Assembly (NCBI GenBank): GCA_035301625.1
Contig: DATGTW010000064.1
Span: forward strand, 1 to 12,044
DNA from: Paenalcaligenes sp035301625
GTDB taxonomy: Bacteria; Pseudomonadota; Gammaproteobacteria; Burkholderiales; Burkholderiaceae_B
Direction: 5' to 3'
DNA length: 12,044 nt
The position numbers were made by a program, and so were the translations under genes. This document shows, piece by piece, positions 8,572 through 12,044 of this stretch. Position 1 is the stretch's first letter; each line of letters starts with the position of its first letter. The notes beneath the pieces are model-generated. The model was not told the DNA's origin, searched no databases, and saw only the letters and a list, made by a program, of their open reading frames with translations.

Positions 8572-9207
8572 ATGAATCCAAACACCCCTAATCATACCGC
8601 AAGCTTACGTCAACAATTACTACAAAAACGTGCTGCGCAAGAACCTCGGGATGTCAGCATGGGCGCCCTGCGCATTCGCGCGCGCCTTTACACTTGGCTG
8701 GCTACCCAGCAAGAAGAAATGCGCGCTCAGCAACGCGACGAGCCTTTGAACATCGCCGCTTTTTGGTCGCTGCCTGCAGAACCTGAATTACAGCCATTAT
8801 TAAACAAATGGGACATTGAAGACAACGGTCTCGCGCTTTCTTTGCCCTGCATTGATGCTGACGAAGCCCCTTTGCGGTTTAGCCCTTGGGATATTGAAAC
8901 CCCCATGAAAGCTGGCCGCTACAAAATCTCGGAACCTGACAGCAGCGCTAGAGCATCCAAACCTGATATTATTTTGGTCCCTACCTTGGGCTTTACCCGC
9001 CAAGGAGACCGCTTGGGCTATGGCAAAGGCTATTACGATCGCACCATCGCCCAACTGCGCGCCCAATACCATCCCTTTGTCACCATCGGCATCGCCTGGT
9101 CTTGCGGAGACCTGAGCGAATACAACTACACACCCCAGCCTCATGATGAGCCCCTGGACGCTATCTTAACCGAGCTAGGCTGGGCTAAAGAGGCCCCTCA
9201 ACTCTAG
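8572..9207 (+). CDS. 5-formyltetrahydrofolate cyclo-ligase
   Basis: ATP-dependent cytosolic enzyme (5,10-methenyltetrahydrofolate synthetase, YgfA/FAU1/MTHFS family). It converts 5-formyl-THF to 5,10-methenyl-THF, returning a storage form and inhibitor to the one-carbon pool. The 211 residues match the family throughout. The N-terminal SLRQQLLQKR helix is present at 11-20, PTLGFTRQGDRLGYGKGYYDR at 137-157 contains the nucleotide-binding GYGKGYYDR, and TIGIAWSCGDL followed by PHDEPLDAILTE near 190-201 corresponds to the conserved C-terminal motif. Family members are usually about 180-200 residues, so the chosen start is reasonable, although no convincing Shine-Dalgarno sequence precedes it. 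The gene is divergent from slt and ends just before a strong bidirectional terminator shared with ahcY. Its promoter must overlap the start of slt, given the 35-base gap. Confidence 0.93.
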   Translation: MNPNTPNHTASLRQQLLQKRAAQEPRDVSMGALRIRARLYTWLATQQEEMRAQQRDEPLNIAAFWSLPAEPELQPLLNKWDIEDNGLALSLPCIDADEAPLRFSPWDIETPMKAGRYKISEPDSSARASKPDIILVPTLGFTRQGDRLGYGKGYYDRTIAQLRAQYHPFVTIGIAWSCGDLSEYNYTPQPHDEPLDAILTELGWAKEAPQL

Positions 9208-9221
9208 CGCCTCACACAATA

Positions 9222-9256
9222 AAAAAAGCTGGAGCAGTTAAAGCTCCAGCTTTTTT
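9222..9256. terminator. Bidirectional Rho-independent terminator between the folate cyclo-ligase gene and ahcY
   Basis: The arms 9222-9235 and 9243-9256 form a perfect 14-base-pair inverted repeat around the 7-base loop AGTTAAA. The GC-rich core is GCTGGAGC/GCTCCAGC, flanked by A7 on the left and T6 on the right. It therefore works in both directions: six T for the rightward cyclo-ligase transcript and seven T for the leftward ahcY transcript. It begins 14 bases after the cyclo-ligase stop and ends 32 bases before the ahcY stop. This is the clearest regulatory structure in the window. Confidence 0.93.
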
Positions 9257-9288
9257 ATCGCTTTTATACCGTACTCAAGAATTCAATT

Positions 9289-10701
9289 TTAATAGCGGTA
9301 ATGGTCAACCTTATAAGGACCGTCTACAGGGACGTTGATATAACGCGCCTGTTCTTCGCTTAGACGGGTCAGATTGGCGTTAAGTTTACCCAAGTGCAAT
9401 AGAGCAACCTTTTCATCCAAGTGCTTGGGCAGCATATAAACTTGACCTGTTTCGTAACGATCCCCATGATGGAATAATTCGATCTGGGCAATGGTCTGAT
9501 TGGTAAAAGATGCTGACATCACAAATGAGGGGTGTCCGGTCGCGCAACCCAGGTTGACCAAGCGGCCTTGGGCTAACAGGATGATACGCTTGCCATCAGG
9601 AAAAATCACGTGATCCACCTGCGGTTTGATCTCTTCCCACTCGAGGTCGCTCAGACCTGCGACATCGATTTCGTTATCAAAATGACCGATGTTGCAAACA
9701 ATGGCCTGGTCTTTCATACGCTCCATGTGCTCGCGCGTAATCACGTGGTAATTACCTGTGGCGGTCACAAAGATGTCAGCATGCTCAACAGCCTCATCCA
9801 TGGTCACCACACGGTAACCCTCCATAGCAGCTTGTAAAGCACAAATGGGGTCAATCTCGGTCACCCAGACTTGGGCCTTGAGAGCGGACAGCGCCTGAGC
9901 ACTGCCTTTGCCCACATCACCAAAACCACACACTACAGCAATCTTGCCTGCAATCATCACGTCAGTGGCGCGTTTGATACCATCAACCAAAGACTCGCGG
10001 CAACCATACAAGTTGTCAAACTTGGACTTGGTGACCGAATCATTGACGTTGATGGCGGGAAATGCCAGCGTGCCCTCTTTGGACATTTGATATAAACGCT
10101 GCACCCCGGTTGTGGTTTCCTCGGTCACACCCTTGATTTGGGCCAAACGTGTGGAATACCAAGTGGCATCCTCACCAAGTTTGGCGCGGATGCTGGCGTA
10201 CAACACCTCTTCTTCTTCGCTACTGGGGTTATCTAACACACTGATGTCTTTCTCAGCCTGAGCACCCAAATGCAACAACAACGTCGCGTCGCCGCCGTCG
10301 TCCAAAATCATATTGGCTTGCTCGCCCGGCCAGGTAAAGATTTCATGCTGATATTCCCAGTATTCCTGGAGGGTTTCACCCTTGATAGCAAAGACAGGAA
10401 TGTCCCGAGCGGCAATGGCTGCCGCGGCATGATCCTGGGTAGAGTAGATATTGCAGGATGCCCAGCGTACCTCGGCCCCGAGGGCAACGAGGGTTTCAAT
10501 CAGCACAGCAGTCTGAATAGTCATGTGCAGACTGCCAGCAATACGTGCCCCTTTGAGTGGCTTGGATTCCGCGTATTCCTCGCGGGTAGCCATCAGACCG
10601 GGCATCTCGGTTTCAGCGATTGCAATCTCGCGACGCCCCCACTCGGCAAGGCCGAGGTCGGCGATTTTATAATCAGTAAAGGTAGTTTCTACAACATTCA
10701 T
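9289..10701 (-). CDS. ahcY: Adenosylhomocysteinase (S-adenosyl-L-homocysteine hydrolase)
   Basis: NAD-dependent cytosolic enzyme that reversibly hydrolyses S-adenosylhomocysteine to homocysteine and adenosine, relieving product inhibition of methyltransferases and closing the SAM cycle. The 470 residues match the family from the first to the last position. Visible are SLHMT (H59), LDDGGD (D135), EETTTG (E195), and NDSVTKSKFDNLYGC with the catalytic K225, D229 and N230. The Rossmann glycine motif GFGDVGKG is at 259-266, and the C-terminal PYKVDHYRY supplies the Lys and Tyr that reach the NAD of the neighbouring subunit. A segment of about 40 residues around 150-188 (acidic, with EEEE at 162-165) is the insertion typical of many bacterial and plant forms, which makes it longer than the human enzyme at 432 residues. 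A GGAG ribosome binding site at 10712-10709 lies seven bases before the ATG. It lies downstream of metK behind a structured leader. Confidence 0.98.
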   Translation of the reverse strand: MNVVETTFTDYKIADLGLAEWGRREIAIAETEMPGLMATREEYAESKPLKGARIAGSLHMTIQTAVLIETLVALGAEVRWASCNIYSTQDHAAAAIAARDIPVFAIKGETLQEYWEYQHEIFTWPGEQANMILDDGGDATLLLHLGAQAEKDISVLDNPSSEEEEVLYASIRAKLGEDATWYSTRLAQIKGVTEETTTGVQRLYQMSKEGTLAFPAINVNDSVTKSKFDNLYGCRESLVDGIKRATDVMIAGKIAVVCGFGDVGKGSAQALSALKAQVWVTEIDPICALQAAMEGYRVVTMDEAVEHADIFVTATGNYHVITREHMERMKDQAIVCNIGHFDNEIDVAGLSDLEWEEIKPQVDHVIFPDGKRIILLAQGRLVNLGCATGHPSFVMSASFTNQTIAQIELFHHGDRYETGQVYMLPKHLDEKVALLHLGKLNANLTRLSEEQARYINVPVDGPYKVDHYRY

Positions 10702-10705
10702 AAAT

Positions 10706-10753
10706 GAGCTCCATTAGGTCCGTGCCTGCAAAGCCATGGCAATGCTCCTCAGG
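10706..10753 (-). promoter_or_regulatory. Candidate SAH riboswitch, degenerate, in the ahcY leader
   Basis: Read leftward, three blocks of the known SAH riboswitch occur in the right order directly before ahcY: GAGGAGCATTGC (10750-10739), CAGGCACGG (10728-10720) and AATGGAGCTC (10715-10706). As I recall the family, these are close to GAGGAGCGYUGC, CAGGCUCGG and AACGGCGCUC. The P1 equivalent CUGAG/CACGG keeps four of five pairs, with one A-A mismatch and one G-U. The P4 pseudoknot equivalent GAGCAUUG/UGGAGCUC also has one A-A mismatch and several wobbles. P2 is reduced to about three pairs (UGC/GCA). The third block contains the ahcY Shine-Dalgarno GGAG (10712-10709), so folding could affect translation. 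Known members sit upstream of ahcY in many proteobacteria and activate it when SAH is high. Position and block order are strong support, but the weakened stems leave open a relic. Confidence 0.55.
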
Positions 10754-10761
10754 TAACACGC

Positions 10762-10787
10762 GGATGCAATATTTGGATGCAATAAAT
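10762..10787. repeat. Tandem 13-base repeat in the metK-ahcY leader
   Basis: Two adjacent copies, GGATGCAATATTT (10762-10774) and GGATGCAATAAAT (10775-10787), match at 11 of 13 positions, with the first ten bases identical. It lies just upstream of the riboswitch-like element when read toward ahcY. A regulator binding two sites about one helical turn apart, or simple slippage, could explain it. I do not recognise the motif as a known operator. Confidence 0.5.
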
Positions 10788-10808
10788 GATCACCCTATAT
10801 TGGAACAT

Positions 10809-10851
10809 AAAAGCCATGGCCGCGCACAATCGATCAACGCCATCATGGCTT
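10809..10851 (-). terminator. Possible weak terminator or attenuator after metK
   Basis: Read leftward from the metK stop, AAGCCATG (10851-10844) pairs perfectly with CATGGCTT (10818-10811), followed by TTTTAT. The stem is 8 pairs but the intervening loop is 25 bases and the T-run is short, so termination would be inefficient. The 5' arm overlaps the TAA stop of metK. It could partially separate metK from ahcY, or act as a processing site. This is inferred from base pairing alone. Confidence 0.35.
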
Positions 10852-12025
10852 AGACGCGCTTGGCAGCCTCGCGCAGAGTTGGGGCGAGGTCAGTGGCCTC
10901 CCAGCTGAATTCAGGCTCAGAACGACCAAAGTGCCCATACGCTGCCGTCTTGGTATAGATGGGACGCAGTAAATCCAGAGCTGTAATAATACCGCGTGGA
11001 CGCAGATCAAAATGCTCGCGCACCAACCGAGCGATAGCATCATCAGAAATGACTCCGGTGCCCTCAGTATAGACGGTAATGTTGATGGGCTCGGCTACGC
11101 CAATCGCGTAGCTGACCTGCACCTCGCACTGCCGAGCGAGCCCGGCCGCGACGACATTCTTGGCCACATAACGGGCTGCATAGGCTGCAGAGCGGTCAAC
11201 CTTGGATGGGTCTTTACCAGAAAAGGCCCCGCCACCATGCGGGCAAGCACCGCCATAGGTATCAACTATGATTTTACGCCCGGTCAACCCACAATCTCCT
11301 TTGGGCCCCCCGATGACAAATTTACCAGTAGGATTCACCAAATAGCGCGTGTCATTGGTCAGCAATCCATCAGCGAACACAGGACGGATGATTTCCTCGA
11401 TCACCGCCTCGTGAATTTCCTCTTGAGAGATATCTGGCGCATGCTGAGTCGACAGGACGACCGTATCGACTTCGACTGGCTTGCCATTCGCGTATTTAAA
11501 GGTAACCTGCGATTTAGCGTCTGGGCGCAACCAAGGCAGGCGGCCGTCCTTGCGCAGCAGGCTTTGGCGCTCCATCAAGCGATGGGCATACCAAATAGGC
11601 GCAGGCATCAAGTCAGGGGTCTCGTCACACGCGTAACCAAACATCAAGCCCTGGTCACCCGCACCTTGGTCGGCACTATTTGACGGGTCGCGGTCGACCC
11701 CCTGGGCGATGTCGGGGGATTGCTTGTCAAAGCCCACCAGCACGGCGCAGTTGGCATAGTCAATGCCGTACTCGCCATTGTCATAACCGATGCGCTTGAT
11801 GGTGTCACGGGCGACCTGGATGTAATCCACATCTGCATCGGCCGTAATCTCGCCAGCGAGAATGACCAACCCTGTATTACACAAAGTTTCCGCGGCCACC
11901 CGTGCAAAGCGGTCTTGCTCTAAAATAGCATCGAGGATGGCATCTGAGATTTGATCGGCCACCTTGTCTGGGTGACCCTCGGAAACAGACTCGGAAGTAA
12001 ATAGAAAATCGTTGTTTTTTGCCAC
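10850..12025 (-). CDS. metK: S-adenosylmethionine synthase (methionine adenosyltransferase)
   Basis: Cytosolic enzyme making S-adenosylmethionine from methionine and ATP, with release of phosphate and pyrophosphate. The 391 residues compare with 384 in E. coli. Visible are the ATP-binding SEGHPDKVADQ with H18, D20 and K21, GAGDQG at 121-126, GGPKGDCGLTGRK at 239-251, DTYGG at 255-259, and the phosphate-loop-like GGGAFSGKDPSKVDRS at 264-279. The start codon is GTG at 12025, the only position giving the family's usual short MAxxxxFLFTSES start. The ATG at the window edge (12044) is out of frame. An AAGGA ribosome binding site lies about ten bases upstream of the GTG. The gene is followed on the same strand by ahcY after a 148-base leader. 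No SAM riboswitch can be assessed because only 19 bases upstream are present. Confidence 0.97.
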   Translation of the reverse strand: MAKNNDFLFTSESVSEGHPDKVADQISDAILDAILEQDRFARVAAETLCNTGLVILAGEITADADVDYIQVARDTIKRIGYDNGEYGIDYANCAVLVGFDKQSPDIAQGVDRDPSNSADQGAGDQGLMFGYACDETPDLMPAPIWYAHRLMERQSLLRKDGRLPWLRPDAKSQVTFKYANGKPVEVDTVVLSTQHAPDISQEEIHEAVIEEIIRPVFADGLLTNDTRYLVNPTGKFVIGGPKGDCGLTGRKIIVDTYGGACPHGGGAFSGKDPSKVDRSAAYAARYVAKNVVAAGLARQCEVQVSYAIGVAEPINITVYTEGTGVISDDAIARLVREHFDLRPRGIITALDLLRPIYTKTAAYGHFGRSEPEFSWEATDLAPTLREAAKRV

Positions 12026-12044
12026 TGTGGTAGCGTCCTTGCAT

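Noticed and set aside
10270..10707. A 145-codon plus-strand frame crossing the ahcY start and leader
   Set aside because: It is antisense to the highly conserved N-terminal part of ahcY and shows no domain features. The end of the frame in the leader is fortuitous.
11012..11683. A 223-codon open frame on the plus strand, antisense to metK
   Set aside because: metK is unambiguous on the other strand across this stretch, and the antisense product resembles no family I know. Conserved GC-rich codons often leave such open antisense frames.

Overview
This window is a stretch of ordinary housekeeping chromosome, most likely from a betaproteobacterium of the order Burkholderiales, with family Alcaligenaceae (relatives of Bordetella, Alcaligenes and Paenalcaligenes) as the best guess. 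The reasons are the protein families, a metK / leader / ahcY arrangement whose leader resembles an S-adenosylhomocysteine (SAH) riboswitch, and a slt-cca pair divergent from a 5-formyltetrahydrofolate cyclo-ligase gene. Base composition looks roughly balanced by eye, which is low for that family. I see no mobile element, CRISPR array, rRNA or tRNA. The assignment is inference, because no database was searched.

Layout: the left third holds three rightward genes: ppc (phosphoenolpyruvate carboxylase, 5-2848), a MidA/NDUFAF7-type SAM-dependent methyltransferase (2898-4157) and an EamA-family ten-helix transporter (4276-5214). They converge on a leftward pair, slt (lipoprotein-type lytic transglycosylase, 8536-6464) and cca (tRNA nucleotidyltransferase, 6464-5310), which share one base (TAATG). 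The cca terminator hairpin encloses the cca stop codon. Divergent from slt, after a 35-base gap, is the 5-formyltetrahydrofolate cyclo-ligase gene (8572-9207). It converges on ahcY (10701-9289) across a near-perfect bidirectional terminator. metK (12025-10850, GTG start) lies upstream of ahcY on the same strand, separated by a 148-base leader.

How the genes work together: MetK makes S-adenosylmethionine. Methyltransferases such as the MidA-like protein spend it and release SAH, and AhcY hydrolyses SAH to homocysteine and adenosine. The folate cyclo-ligase returns 5-formyl-THF to the one-carbon pool that remethylates homocysteine. Ppc refills oxaloacetate, which feeds the aspartate family including methionine. 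The remaining genes serve cell-wall turnover, tRNA 3'-end maturation and export.

The most interesting stretch is the metK-ahcY leader. It carries the three sequence blocks of the SAH riboswitch in order but with mismatches in P1 and P4, plus alternative hairpins and a tandem 13-mer repeat. Two protein details also deserve attention: the CCA enzyme has lost the HD phosphohydrolase motif, and the Slt homologue has a lipobox. I found no evidence for a new biological system.
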